Assembly: GCF_018531465.1 (NCBI RefSeq)
Contig: NZ_JAHDTF010000011.1
Location: 124,001-188,000 of the forward strand
From: Sphaerisporangium fuscum
GTDB taxonomy: Bacteria; Actinomycetota; Actinomycetes; Streptosporangiales; Streptosporangiaceae
Length of the DNA: 64,000 nucleotides
Direction: 5' to 3'
The notes beneath the pieces were generated by a model, which did not search any database, was not told the origin of the DNA, and worked only from the letters and a program-made list of their open reading frames with translations. Every line of letters begins with the position of its first letter. The stretch's first letter is position 1. Made by a program: the position numbers and the translations under genes. Positions 1 to 9,842 of this stretch are shown in pieces.

Positions 1-55
1 CGCCGCCTCGTCCCGGGCCGTGGGCTCGGAGCGGGGCAGGCGGGCCCGTGTCCAT

Positions 56-763
56 CTACGAGGCGAACTTGGTGAGCCGGTGGCCGGGCGTCGCCGGCGC
101 ACGTCGCCTGGCGGCCGCGTCCCGGATCAGGCGAAGCGCGACCAGGCCCAGCCAGGCGAAACCGATGGCGAGGCTGACACGGTTCCACAGGCCGTGGCCA
201 TGGCCGACCTGGGTCTGGAAGTCGTACTGCGCGGCCGCCGGCATGAACGTCGCCGGCGTGGCGACGGCGGTGACGAAGGAGTACCACATCCAGGCGCGCC
301 GCCGTTCGGCGCCGAAACGCCGGCCGAGGACGCAGGCGAGCGCGGCGAGGGCGAGATACACGGCGAACGGCATGAAGCCGTGAATCGTGCCGTGGAGCGT
401 CGGTTCGTCGGGCACTGAGCTGTCCGGGTGGTAGCCGGGCGTGGGGTCCATGCTGAAGACGCCGGCCGTGATGAGTGCCAGACCGCAGGCGGCCGCCAGG
501 ATCGGCGCCGAACGAGAACCGCGACCGGTGGGCAGCGCCCGCCGCAGCCCGGCGGCGAAGGCGATCAGCAGCAGGCCGGTGACGATGAAGTTCGTGATCT
601 GGATCCAGCCCCACCGGCCGAGGCTGAGTTCGCTGATGAAGTGGTCCACGGACCGGTAGCCGGGGCGCAGGGCGCCCTCGATGAGGATCACCACGACGAA
701 CAGCGGCGCGGCCAGGCCGCAGGCCAGCAGAGTACGGATCGGCGCCGGACGGGACCGGATCAT
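56..763 (-). CDS. DUF998 family integral membrane protein
   Basis: 235-residue polytopic membrane protein of the DUF998 family. About six hydrophobic segments are visible, the first near residues 12-28 and the last near 205-222. The conserved DUF998 look is present: an RPGY..VDHFISELSLG stretch after helix 1 and a FSMDP..GYHPD loop around residue 105. The biochemical role of the family is not established. The ATG lies 12 bp from the nearer of two TTAGC/GCTAA palindromes, and the gene diverges from a TetR regulator, so repression by that regulator is the natural reading. This last point is inference from position. Confidence 0.85.
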   Translation of the reverse strand: MIRSRPAPIRTLLACGLAAPLFVVVILIEGALRPGYRSVDHFISELSLGRWGWIQITNFIVTGLLLIAFAAGLRRALPTGRGSRSAPILAAACGLALITAGVFSMDPTPGYHPDSSVPDEPTLHGTIHGFMPFAVYLALAALACVLGRRFGAERRRAWMWYSFVTAVATPATFMPAAAQYDFQTQVGHGHGLWNRVSLAIGFAWLGLVALRLIRDAAARRRAPATPGHRLTKFAS

Positions 764-774
764 CGTTCACGCTC

Positions 775-789
775 CTTAGCAATGCTAAA
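775..789. promoter_or_regulatory. TetR-type operator copy 1
   Basis: CTTAGC-AAT-GCTAAA, a near-perfect inverted repeat in the space between the divergent DUF998 and tetR genes. A second copy lies 37 bp away, centre to centre. Two copies of one palindrome between a TetR gene and its divergent neighbour are typical of autoregulated TetR loci. Confidence 0.75.
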
Positions 790-811
790 TGACTGGGCTC
801 GGCAACAATGC

Positions 812-826
812 CTTAGCGTTGCTAAG
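812..826. promoter_or_regulatory. TetR-type operator copy 2
   Basis: CTTAGC-GTT-GCTAAG, a perfect 6+6 inverted repeat with a 3-bp centre, 27 bp upstream of the tetR GTG start. It shares both half-sites with the copy at 775-789. Confidence 0.78.
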
Positions 827-853
827 CTGTCAAGGGTTCAGAACGGAGACAGC

Positions 854-1495
854 GTGGACCGAGAAGAGATCGTCAGCGCGGCACTGAGCCTGCTCGACGA
901 GACCGGGCTCGACGGGTTGACCGTGCGCCGCCTGGCCGAGCACCTCAACGTGAAGAACCCTGCGCTCTACTGGCACTTCTCGAGCAAGCGGGCGCTGCTC
1001 GACGAGATGGCGCAGATGCTCCAGTCGCGGCAGGACTTCGGGCCGCCGCGAGACGGCGAGTCCTGGCCGCAATGGCTGACCCGGCGGGCACGCGAACGCC
1101 GCCAGGTCCTGCTGTCCTGCCGGGACGCCGCCCGGCTCGTGGCCGGCACCCGAGCGGGACCGGCCCTCATCGAGAAGTTCGAAGCCGAGTTGAACGCGCT
1201 CGTCGCCGCCGGATTCACACCGGCGCGAGCACTGCACGCCATCGGCACCATCACCCGCTACGTCAACGGCTTCGTTCTCGACGAACAGGCCATGACCGAG
1301 CACACCGAGGATGCCCGGCGGCCACCGGCCACCGCCGACGTCTTCGCGGCCACTCCCACCCTCGCGGCGGCCATCCGGGAGGCCGGTGACAGCGACGCGG
1401 CGTTCGAGGAGGGACTGCGCGTCCTGATGGCCGGCATCGCGGCCCGCAGCGGGCAAGAGGTCGACCCGGCCGCCACGCGTTCAGCCGAAGGTTGA
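854..1495 (+). CDS. TetR/AcrR-family transcriptional regulator (TetR_C type)
   Basis: 213-residue repressor. Residues 3-48 form the N-terminal helix-turn-helix, with the TVRRLAEHLNVKNPALYWHF recognition segment that is characteristic of the TetR class proper. The C-terminal ligand-binding part (about 70-200) is of the TetR_C kind. The GTG start (GTGGACCGAGAAGAG) is chosen because the HTH begins right after it; the frame is open upstream but runs through the operators and the neighbouring promoter. It diverges from the DUF998 gene and probably represses both genes through the two CTTAGC/GCTAAG palindromes. The ligand is unknown. Confidence 0.88.
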   Translation: MDREEIVSAALSLLDETGLDGLTVRRLAEHLNVKNPALYWHFSSKRALLDEMAQMLQSRQDFGPPRDGESWPQWLTRRARERRQVLLSCRDAARLVAGTRAGPALIEKFEAELNALVAAGFTPARALHAIGTITRYVNGFVLDEQAMTEHTEDARRPPATADVFAATPTLAAAIREAGDSDAAFEEGLRVLMAGIAARSGQEVDPAATRSAEG

Positions 1496-1508
1496 TCCGG
1501 GCCCGGCC

Positions 1509-2114
1509 GTGATAGGGGGTCGAGATGACATCGAGCGGGCCTTCACCGCGCTGGGCGGCCGGGTGCCGGATCGCTACGACGTGGAGGAAGGCCAGGACAC
1601 CTTCCCGGCGCTGCCCCGCGAGGCCGACGTGGTCTTCTACGGCGGGACGTTCGAGGGAGCGCCGCTGGTGCGGCACATGCGCGAGCAGGGCTCGACCCGG
1701 CTGCTGGCGACCGGCGACGGCTGCTGGGACCTGGCCGATTTCCTGCGTCCCGCCGGGCGGGCCGCGACCGAGGGCGAGGGGACGCTGGTACTGTCGGCCA
1801 CCCCGCAACTGGGCGAGGTGAAGGGGTCATCGGAGTTCGCCGAGCGGTACGAGCGGCGTCACGGCCCCGTCAACAACTACGCGGTCAACTCCTATGACGC
1901 CGCCCGCATGCTGCTCGACGCGGTGGCCGCCGGCGGCGACCGGGAGGGGACGGCGGCGGCGCTGCGCGGGCAGCGGTTCCAGGGCATCGCGTACCGCTCG
2001 CCCTCGGCCTGGGACGACCGCGGCGACAACGTCGCCACGGTGACCGCGCTCCACGTGGTGGACGACGGCCGCTTCCGGCAGGTCGCCGAGTACCCGGCCG
2101 CGGCGCCCGAGTGA
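1509..2114 (+). pseudogene. Truncated branched-chain amino-acid-type ABC substrate-binding protein remnant
   Basis: The 201 residues match only the C-terminal half of a Peripla_BP_6 (LivK-like) periplasmic-binding protein. Recognisable pieces are the ADVVFYGGTFEGAPLVRHMRE strand-helix, the later NNYAVNSYDAARMLLDAV segment, and the end 'ALHVVDDGRFRQV'. Intact family members are about 380-420 residues with a signal or lipobox, and neither is present. It begins 13 bp after tetR with no clear ribosome site. No transporter partners lie nearby. A decayed fragment left by a rearrangement is the best explanation. A short expressed protein is possible but unsupported. Confidence 0.7.
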
Positions 2115-2129
2115 GGCCGAACGCGCCGG

Positions 2130-2167
2130 GATCCGTGTGCCGGGATCCGCTCCCCGGCACACGGATC
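2130..2167. terminator. Bidirectional hairpin between converging genes
   Basis: A perfect 15-bp inverted repeat (GATCCGTGTGCCGGG / CCCGGCACACGGATC) with an 8-nt loop in the 61-bp gap between the binding-protein remnant and the oppositely oriented beta-helix gene. It can terminate from both sides. Confidence 0.8.
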
Positions 2168-2175
2168 GGGCGGGG

Positions 2176-4353
<2,178 letters not shown>

Positions 4354-4442
4354 GTCCTTCGCTTTCGTCGGGGGGTGGTGCGGCGCGCGGGAGCGGGGAG
4401 CTCTCCCGCGCGCCGCGACGCGGAGGTGGTCGACCGGCCGCG

Positions 4443-7427
4443 TCAGCTGTAGACGCCGAACTCCCACAGCGAGTAGCCGTATGGGGTGCCTCGCTGGGTG
4501 AGGTTCAGCCGTACGTACCGGGCGGAGGCGTTCAGGGGGATCTGGTCGAAACCGCCGTCGCCGGTGGTGGTGCCGTAGACGGTTGTCCAGTCGGCGCCGT
4601 TGGGCGAGGTCTGGATCTGGTAGGCCTTGCCGTAGGCGGCCTCCCAGCCGAGCAGCACCTGCTTGAACGCGGTGACCTGGCCGAGGTCGACCGTGATCCA
4701 CTGGGCGTCGGCCCACTCGCTGGCCCACCGCGTGGTGAAGCTGCCGTCGGTGGCGCGGTCCGGTGTGAACGGCCCGCCGTCGCCGGTCGCCTGGTGGCTG
4801 GAGGCGGTGGTCGGCCTGCCCTTCGCCACGTCGGTCCCGTCCACCGACGGCGGGACCACGCGGAACGAGCGCTGCTCGATGCCCACGCCGCCCTGCCCGT
4901 CGTAGGCGTAGACGTACACCTTCCATACGCCCAGTTGCTCGGGGGCGGTGACGGTGAACCGTCCCGGCGCGGTCTGGGTGAAGGAGACGTGGCGCAGCCC
5001 GCCGCTCCCGGTGACGTACTTGTCGCTGAACATCAGGTTGTAGCGGATCGGGTCGCCATCGGGGTCGGTGACCGCCGCGTCCACGGTGAAGGGACGGCCG
5101 GCCTGAACGGCGGTCTGCGTGCCCACGGTCATCGAGGTGATCTGCGGCGGGGTGTTCGCCGAGACCTGCCCGCCGTAGGCCTGCGCCAGCGCGTGGTACC
5201 CCAGCCGCCGCCACCCTCCGGTGAGGACGTTCAGCCAGACCCCGCCGAAGTCGTCCTCCAGCCCGTAGTTGAACGCCGTCATGCCGAGCGCCACCCCGGG
5301 GTGGTTCCGGACCGCGTTCCAGCTCGCGGTGTACATGTCGCGTTTCTGCTGGTCGGACGGCTCGGCGGGGCGGCCGTTGACGTCGTCCGGGACCTCCCAC
5401 TCGCCGTCGGGCCCGGCCTCGGTGACGATGTACGGCTTGGTGTACCCGCCCTTGACCCAGTCGTCCTTCACGCTCTTGAGGGCGCCGTAGCTGTTGACGG
5501 CGAGCAGGTCGAGCGCCGGGGAGTACGCCTTGTAGTACGCCCAGGCGCCGGTCCAGGCGTCGGTCGAGGTGACCGGGTGGCCGGGGTCGGCGGCGTGGAT
5601 CGCCTCGGCGAGCTCGTTGACGAACCTCGCGTAGGCCACCCGCCGCTGCTCGACCACGTCCGCGGGCAGGCCGTGGTCCTGCATGGTCAGGATGACCTCG
5701 TTGCCGACGTTCCACATCAGCACGCCCTGGCGGTTCTTCAGGGCGTTGACCCGGGCGACGATCTCGTTCTTCACGCTGGTCTTGTAGGCGGTGTCGTTGA
5801 CGTAGTCGGCGCCCTGGTTGAGCCAGTGGCCGACGACGACCCTGATGCCGTGCCGGGCGGCGGTGTCGAGCAGGCCCGGGGTGGCCGCGTCGTCGACGCC
5901 CCAGATGCGGATCGTGTTGACGCCCATCGCGGCCAGGTCCCGCATGTACGCGTCGGCGGCTCCCTGCGGCGGGCCGTAGGTCACGCCCTTGACCAGGTAC
6001 GGCCGGCCGTTCACCTGCAGCTGCCAGTCGCCCTGCGAGCCGGTGACCTTCACGACGCTCGGTCCGGCGGGGACTGCCGGGTCGGTCATGGCCGGCGGGG
6101 TCGTGCCCGCCTGCCGGGCGACCGAGATCCAGTCCACGCTGAGCACGCCGCCGGAGGTGGTGGCCGCCGTCGGCGTGGCTCGGCCGGCGATCGCGTCGGG
6201 CAGCGAGCCGCCCATGGCGAGGTCCAGGCGCAGGGAGAAGCCGTGGTGGACGGCGGCGTTCCACGCGGCCAGGCCGACCTGGCTCTCGCGGACGACCCAG
6301 GTCTGCCTGCCGTCGAGGTAGAAGCGGATCTCCTCGTCGGTCCTGGTCCGGTCGATCACCTGGCTGTACTCGTGGTAGTCGCTCTGGCAGCCGCCGCAGG
6401 TGGCGAAGCCGCTGGTCCGGCCGTCGTACTCGTTGCAGGCTCCGCCGGGGGCGGTGCCGCAGTGCAGGGTGGTGGCGAGCTGGTCGCGGCCGTTGACGTC
6501 GGTCATGATGTCGGTCTCGCCCACCGACGGCCAGTTGGTGTAGTTCCCGCGGAAGGCGGCGCCGGTCGCGCGGAAGCCCGGCCAGTAGCCGAGGGCGCCG
6601 GGGACGTCGGGCTGCCTGATGCGGGCGCTGAACCTCAGCATCTCGCCCGGCTTCGGCTCGAAGTCGGTGCGCTGGGTCTCGACGCGCCCGGAGGTCCAGC
6701 CGCCGGAGGCGTCCCTGATCGCCTTGATGTCCAGGTGGCCGGATCCGTCGAGGAACACGTTGGCGGTCGAGGCGCTCATGGTCTCGACCTCTCCGGTGCC
6801 CCATTTCGCGGCGCCGCCCGGATACTGGGTGCCGGTGCGCAGGATCCAGTCGGAGGCGGCGGGGGAGGCGCCGTTCTGGCCGGCGAAGTCGTCCCGCCAC
6901 ACCTCGGTCCAGCCGTCTCCGGGAGGCGGGCCGGTCTGGCCGTAGACCTGGAACTCCCACAGGGAGTAGCCGTAGCCGGTGCCGCGCGCGGTGCCGTACA
7001 GCCGCACGTACCGGCCGGTGCCGGTGACGGCGAGGGTCTGGGTGCCGCCGGTGCCGGAGGTGGTGGAGTACACGTCGGTCCAGCTCTGCCCGTCGGGCGA
7101 GGTCTGGACGCGGAAGGCCTTGCCGTAGGCGGCCTCCCAGACCAGGACGACCTTGCTGATCGTCGCCTGGGCGCCGAGGTCGACCTGCAGCCACTGGGGG
7201 TCGCCGAACGAGCTCGACCATCGTGTGCCGGTGTCGCCGTCCACGGCGGCCGCGGCCGGGTAGGCGGCGCCTTCCGACGAGGACGCGGTCGCCGTCCTCC
7301 CCTGCGACAGCAGGGTGTCGGCCGCGGCGGCGGGGCCGGTGAAGGCCAGGCCGGAAAGGAGCAGCCCCACCAGGGCGACGACGACCAGGGCTGGTCGCGG
7401 CAAGCCGGTACTTCGAGCTGGACGCAC
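4443..7427 (-). CDS. Secreted F5/8 - GH16-like - TIM-barrel glycosidase - Ig-like - F5/8 multidomain enzyme
   Basis: 994 residues counted from a GTG preceded by GAGGAGAGACA, the same ribosome-site layout as the divergent gene at 7744. Order: signal peptide (about 1-36), F5/8 C domain (38-140), GH16/laminarinase-like jelly roll (about 150-395), a GH2/GH5-like TIM barrel (about 415-745) with WNVGNE (E577, acid/base) and VTEAG (E670, likely nucleophile), an Ig-like module (about 750-850), and a C-terminal F5/8 C domain. The GH16 signature normally reads E-x-D-x-x-E; here it is E304-T-D306-I-M-T309, so the acid/base Glu is absent. The probable substrate is a beta-glucan. Expression is probably repressed by LacI at 7476-7489. 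Confidence 0.82.
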   Translation of the reverse strand: MRPARSTGLPRPALVVVALVGLLLSGLAFTGPAAAADTLLSQGRTATASSSEGAAYPAAAAVDGDTGTRWSSSFGDPQWLQVDLGAQATISKVVLVWEAAYGKAFRVQTSPDGQSWTDVYSTTSGTGGTQTLAVTGTGRYVRLYGTARGTGYGYSLWEFQVYGQTGPPPGDGWTEVWRDDFAGQNGASPAASDWILRTGTQYPGGAAKWGTGEVETMSASTANVFLDGSGHLDIKAIRDASGGWTSGRVETQRTDFEPKPGEMLRFSARIRQPDVPGALGYWPGFRATGAAFRGNYTNWPSVGETDIMTDVNGRDQLATTLHCGTAPGGACNEYDGRTSGFATCGGCQSDYHEYSQVIDRTRTDEEIRFYLDGRQTWVVRESQVGLAAWNAAVHHGFSLRLDLAMGGSLPDAIAGRATPTAATTSGGVLSVDWISVARQAGTTPPAMTDPAVPAGPSVVKVTGSQGDWQLQVNGRPYLVKGVTYGPPQGAADAYMRDLAAMGVNTIRIWGVDDAATPGLLDTAARHGIRVVVGHWLNQGADYVNDTAYKTSVKNEIVARVNALKNRQGVLMWNVGNEVILTMQDHGLPADVVEQRRVAYARFVNELAEAIHAADPGHPVTSTDAWTGAWAYYKAYSPALDLLAVNSYGALKSVKDDWVKGGYTKPYIVTEAGPDGEWEVPDDVNGRPAEPSDQQKRDMYTASWNAVRNHPGVALGMTAFNYGLEDDFGGVWLNVLTGGWRRLGYHALAQAYGGQVSANTPPQITSMTVGTQTAVQAGRPFTVDAAVTDPDGDPIRYNLMFSDKYVTGSGGLRHVSFTQTAPGRFTVTAPEQLGVWKVYVYAYDGQGGVGIEQRSFRVVPPSVDGTDVAKGRPTTASSHQATGDGGPFTPDRATDGSFTTRWASEWADAQWITVDLGQVTAFKQVLLGWEAAYGKAYQIQTSPNGADWTTVYGTTTGDGGFDQIPLNASARYVRLNLTQRGTPYGYSLWEFGVYS
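6951..7106 (-). repeat. 156-bp near-identical inverted duplication, copy 1 (F5/8 domain 3' part)
   Basis: The minus-strand sequence differs at only two positions out of 156 from plus-strand 8065-8220. Both encode the second half of an F5/8 C domain, from QTSPDGQSW to YSLWEF. The rest of the two genes is far more diverged, which points to recent gene conversion or partial duplication. Confidence 0.9.
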
Positions 7428-7475
7428 TGTCTCTCCTCGGGACATGGGGGGTGGCCGCCGCACCGGCGACAGAGG

Positions 7476-7489
7476 GGAGAGCGCTCTCC
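7476..7489. promoter_or_regulatory. LacI-family operator 1 (GGAGAGCGCTCTCC)
   Basis: A perfect 14-bp palindrome 49 bp upstream of the GTG of the two-module glycosidase. The core GAGCGCTC matches the core of the actinobacterial CebR/CelR box TGGGAGCGCTCCCA. Confidence 0.88.
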
Positions 7490-7698
7490 GTAGCAGCGAG
7501 GGTGCCGGGGAAATCGGACCCAGTCAAGGCCCATTTCCGACGATCTAGAAATGCGCCGCTCATCCGCGCGAAACATTCCGGCGGAGGGCGGTCCGGATCC
7601 TCGCAGGTCATGGGGTTGAGGTGTCGGCGCGGTGAACTTCTCTTTTCGGTCGGAGTCACCGCGCCTTGACAAGCCCGGCCCGAGACCCGACTCTCATT

Positions 7699-7712
7699 GG
7701 AGAGCGCTCTCC
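7699..7712. promoter_or_regulatory. LacI-family operator 2 (GGAGAGCGCTCTCC)
   Basis: An identical 14-bp palindrome 31 bp upstream of the ATG of the DUF1996 protein gene. Confidence 0.88.
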
Positions 7713-7743
7713 TTGCCGTCCGACGGTCCCCCAAGGAGAGATC

Positions 7744-9093
7744 ATGAAATCCTCCCGAAGCCCCGCCAGGCTCAACCTGGCCCTGTTCGCCGGCGCGCTG
7801 GCCACGGTCGTGGCCGCCGCGCTGCTGATGATCGCGCCGGCGCGCGCGGCGGACGCCCTGCTCTCGCAGGGACGCGTCGTCACCGCCTCCTCGGTGGAGG
7901 GGGCGGGGTACGAGGCCGGTGCCGCCGTCGACGGCGACACCGCGACCCGCTGGTCCAGCCTCGCCGCCGACCCGCAGTGGCTGCAGGTCGACCTCGGCGG
8001 CCCGGCGACCGTCTCGCAGGTCGTGCTGGTCTGGGAGGGCGCCTACGCCAAGGCGTTCAAGCTCCAGACCTCGCCCGACGGGCAGAGCTGGACCGACGTG
8101 TACTCCACCACCTCCGGCACCGGCGGCACCCAGACCCTCGCCGTCACCGGCACCGGCCGGTACGTGCGGCTGTACGGCACCGCGCGCGCAACCGGCTACG
8201 GCTACTCCCTGTGGGAGTTCAAGGTGTACGGCACCGGAGGCGACGGGACCACGCCCCGGCCGAGGCCGACCTTCACCGACCAGGTGACGCACCACGAATT
8301 CCAGGCCAACTGCTCCTGGACGGCCAACCGGCCCGACGACCCGATCGTCTTCCCCGGCCTGCCGGGCGCGTCCCACATGCACACCTTCGTGGGCAACAGG
8401 ACCACCAACGCCGGCAGCACGGCGTCCTCGCTGCTGGCCGGCGGCACGTCCTGCACCAACCCGCACGACCGGTCCGCGTACTGGTTCCCCAGCTTCTACA
8501 AGGGCGACCAGCTGGTCCAGCCGACCGGGAACCAGGTGATCTACTACAAGTCCGGGATCCTGGAGTACTGGCGCGTCCAGCCGTTCCCGCAGGGGCTGCG
8601 CTTCGTCGTGGGCAGCCCGACGGCGACCCTGGAGCAGTTCCGCGACTCCCCGGGCGCGGTCGAGGGCTTCGAGTGCGGTGACGTCTCCCACAGCTGGGAC
8701 ATCCCGCAGTCGTGCCCGGCGGGCACCCAGGTCAACGTGCGCTACCAGGCGCCGAGCTGCTGGGACGGCGTTCACCTCGACAGCGCCGACCACAAGAGCC
8801 ACATGGCCTACCCGGCCGGCGGCTACTGCCCGGCCAGCCACCCGGTCGCCGTGCCGATGCTGGAGTTCAAGATCGCCTTCCCGGCCAGTGGCGACCTGTC
8901 GCAGGCGCGGCTGGCCAGCGGGCGCGGCTACACCTGGCACTACGACTTCTTCAACGCCTGGGACGACCCCGCGATCCTGGACGCGCTGGTGACCCACTGC
9001 ATCAACGGCGGCCTGCAGTGCGACCCCCGCGGCTACGACCAGTACAAGCCGCACCGCGGGGCCGCCCTCACCGAGAACTTCGAACTGCCCTGA
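7744..9093 (+). CDS. Secreted F5/8-discoidin - DUF1996 protein
   Basis: 449 residues. A signal peptide covers about 1-36 (KSSRSPAR start, ALATVVAAALLMIAPARA core, cut before ADALLSQG). An F5/8 C domain spans about 38-160. A DUF1996 domain spans about 178-445, with HHEFQANCSW, GASHMHTFVGN, CWDGVHLDSADHKSHMAYP and the final HYDFFNAW block. DUF1996 is best known from fungal WSC-linked secreted proteins; its activity is not established, but its conserved His/Asp residues look enzymatic. AAGGAGAGATC precedes the ATG. It sits in the LacI regulon with the glucan-active enzymes, so a role on the same polysaccharide is likely (inference). Confidence 0.88.
   Translation: MKSSRSPARLNLALFAGALATVVAAALLMIAPARAADALLSQGRVVTASSVEGAGYEAGAAVDGDTATRWSSLAADPQWLQVDLGGPATVSQVVLVWEGAYAKAFKLQTSPDGQSWTDVYSTTSGTGGTQTLAVTGTGRYVRLYGTARATGYGYSLWEFKVYGTGGDGTTPRPRPTFTDQVTHHEFQANCSWTANRPDDPIVFPGLPGASHMHTFVGNRTTNAGSTASSLLAGGTSCTNPHDRSAYWFPSFYKGDQLVQPTGNQVIYYKSGILEYWRVQPFPQGLRFVVGSPTATLEQFRDSPGAVEGFECGDVSHSWDIPQSCPAGTQVNVRYQAPSCWDGVHLDSADHKSHMAYPAGGYCPASHPVAVPMLEFKIAFPASGDLSQARLASGRGYTWHYDFFNAWDDPAILDALVTHCINGGLQCDPRGYDQYKPHRGAALTENFELP
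8065..8220 (+). repeat. 156-bp near-identical inverted duplication, copy 2
   Basis: Partner of minus-strand 6951-7106, identical except for two adjacent-codon changes near 8190 that turn a Gly codon into an Ala codon. Confidence 0.9.
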
Positions 9094-9131
9094 CGCCCGG
9101 CTCCTCCGGGAGGTGATCACCGTGCCGGGCG
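9094..9131. terminator. Possible terminator hairpin after the DUF1996 gene
   Basis: CGCCCGGC and GCCGGGCG form an 8-bp stem around a 22-nt loop directly after the stop codon. The long loop makes it a moderate candidate. Confidence 0.45.
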
Positions 9132-9174
9132 CCGGAGGCCCCCGCCCGGCACGGACCGAATCGAGAGGCTCCAT

Positions 9175-9756
9175 ATGAGAGGCGTTCCCGCGGCGCCGGC
9201 GCGGCTCCTGGTGTTCGGGGCGGCGTTCGCCCTGGTGACAGGCTGCCTGGTCCGCTCGGCCGCCCCCGCACCGCACCACCCGCTTCCGGCGGCCGTGGCC
9301 CCCGGGTTCAACCCCACCGACAGGGCCTGGCTGCAGCTGATGTTCGCGATGGAGGAGCGGGTGCTCCCCCTGCTCGATCTCGGCGCGCGACGCGGGCGCT
9401 CTCCGGCCGTACGGCGGCTGGCGGGCCGCATCCGGCCGGACCACGCGACCGGGCTGGGGCGCCTGCGGGACGGGCTCCGCCGTGCCGCGCTGCCCGCCCG
9501 GAACGTCCACGAAGGCCATGACATGCCCGGCATGGTGACCCCCGCCAAGCTCGCGGCGCTGGCGGCGACCACCGGCGCCGCCTTCGACCGGCTCTTCGTG
9601 ACCCGGCTGCGCGAGCACCTCGACCAGACGGCCATGGTGTCCCGCTCGGAGCGCCTATCGGGTGCGGACCGCGCCACGAAGGACCTCGCCGCCGCGATCG
9701 AGCGGAGCGGGGCGGCCGAACGCCGCCTGCTGGACGGGATCCAGGACGGCGGCTGA
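9175..9756 (+). CDS. DUF305-like lipoprotein, degenerate
   Basis: 193 residues. An N-terminal lipobox (ALVTGC, Cys near residue 24) suggests a lipid-anchored extracellular protein. The body is recognisably DUF305 (ferritin-like four-helix): the linker HEGHDMPGM followed by TPAKLAAL and the AAFDRLFV helix. The paired His residues that normally sit in 'MIPHH' and 'MIEHHEGA' are replaced here by 'LMFAMEERV' and 'LREHLDQTA'. The proposed metal site is therefore largely lost. It lies between the DUF1996 gene and the GH3 gene, and its role is unknown. Confidence 0.72.
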   Translation: MRGVPAAPARLLVFGAAFALVTGCLVRSAAPAPHHPLPAAVAPGFNPTDRAWLQLMFAMEERVLPLLDLGARRGRSPAVRRLAGRIRPDHATGLGRLRDGLRRAALPARNVHEGHDMPGMVTPAKLAALAATTGAAFDRLFVTRLREHLDQTAMVSRSERLSGADRATKDLAAAIERSGAAERRLLDGIQDGG

Positions 9757-9842
9757 GCCCCCCGCCCTCGGCACGCTCCGCACGGGCGGGGACGCCGTGC
9801 GGATCTCGAGCACAGCGATCTCCCACGATGAAGGGAACATGT

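Larger units (their letters stand above)
7428..7743. promoter_or_regulatory. Divergent promoter region with two LacI operators
   Basis: 316 bp without a gene between the two divergent F5/8-containing genes. It holds one operator palindrome near each gene (7476-7489 and 7699-7712), so each direction has its own. The middle is locally less GC-rich (around 7540-7585), as expected for promoters. I see no clear -10/-35 pair that I would defend. Confidence 0.75.
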
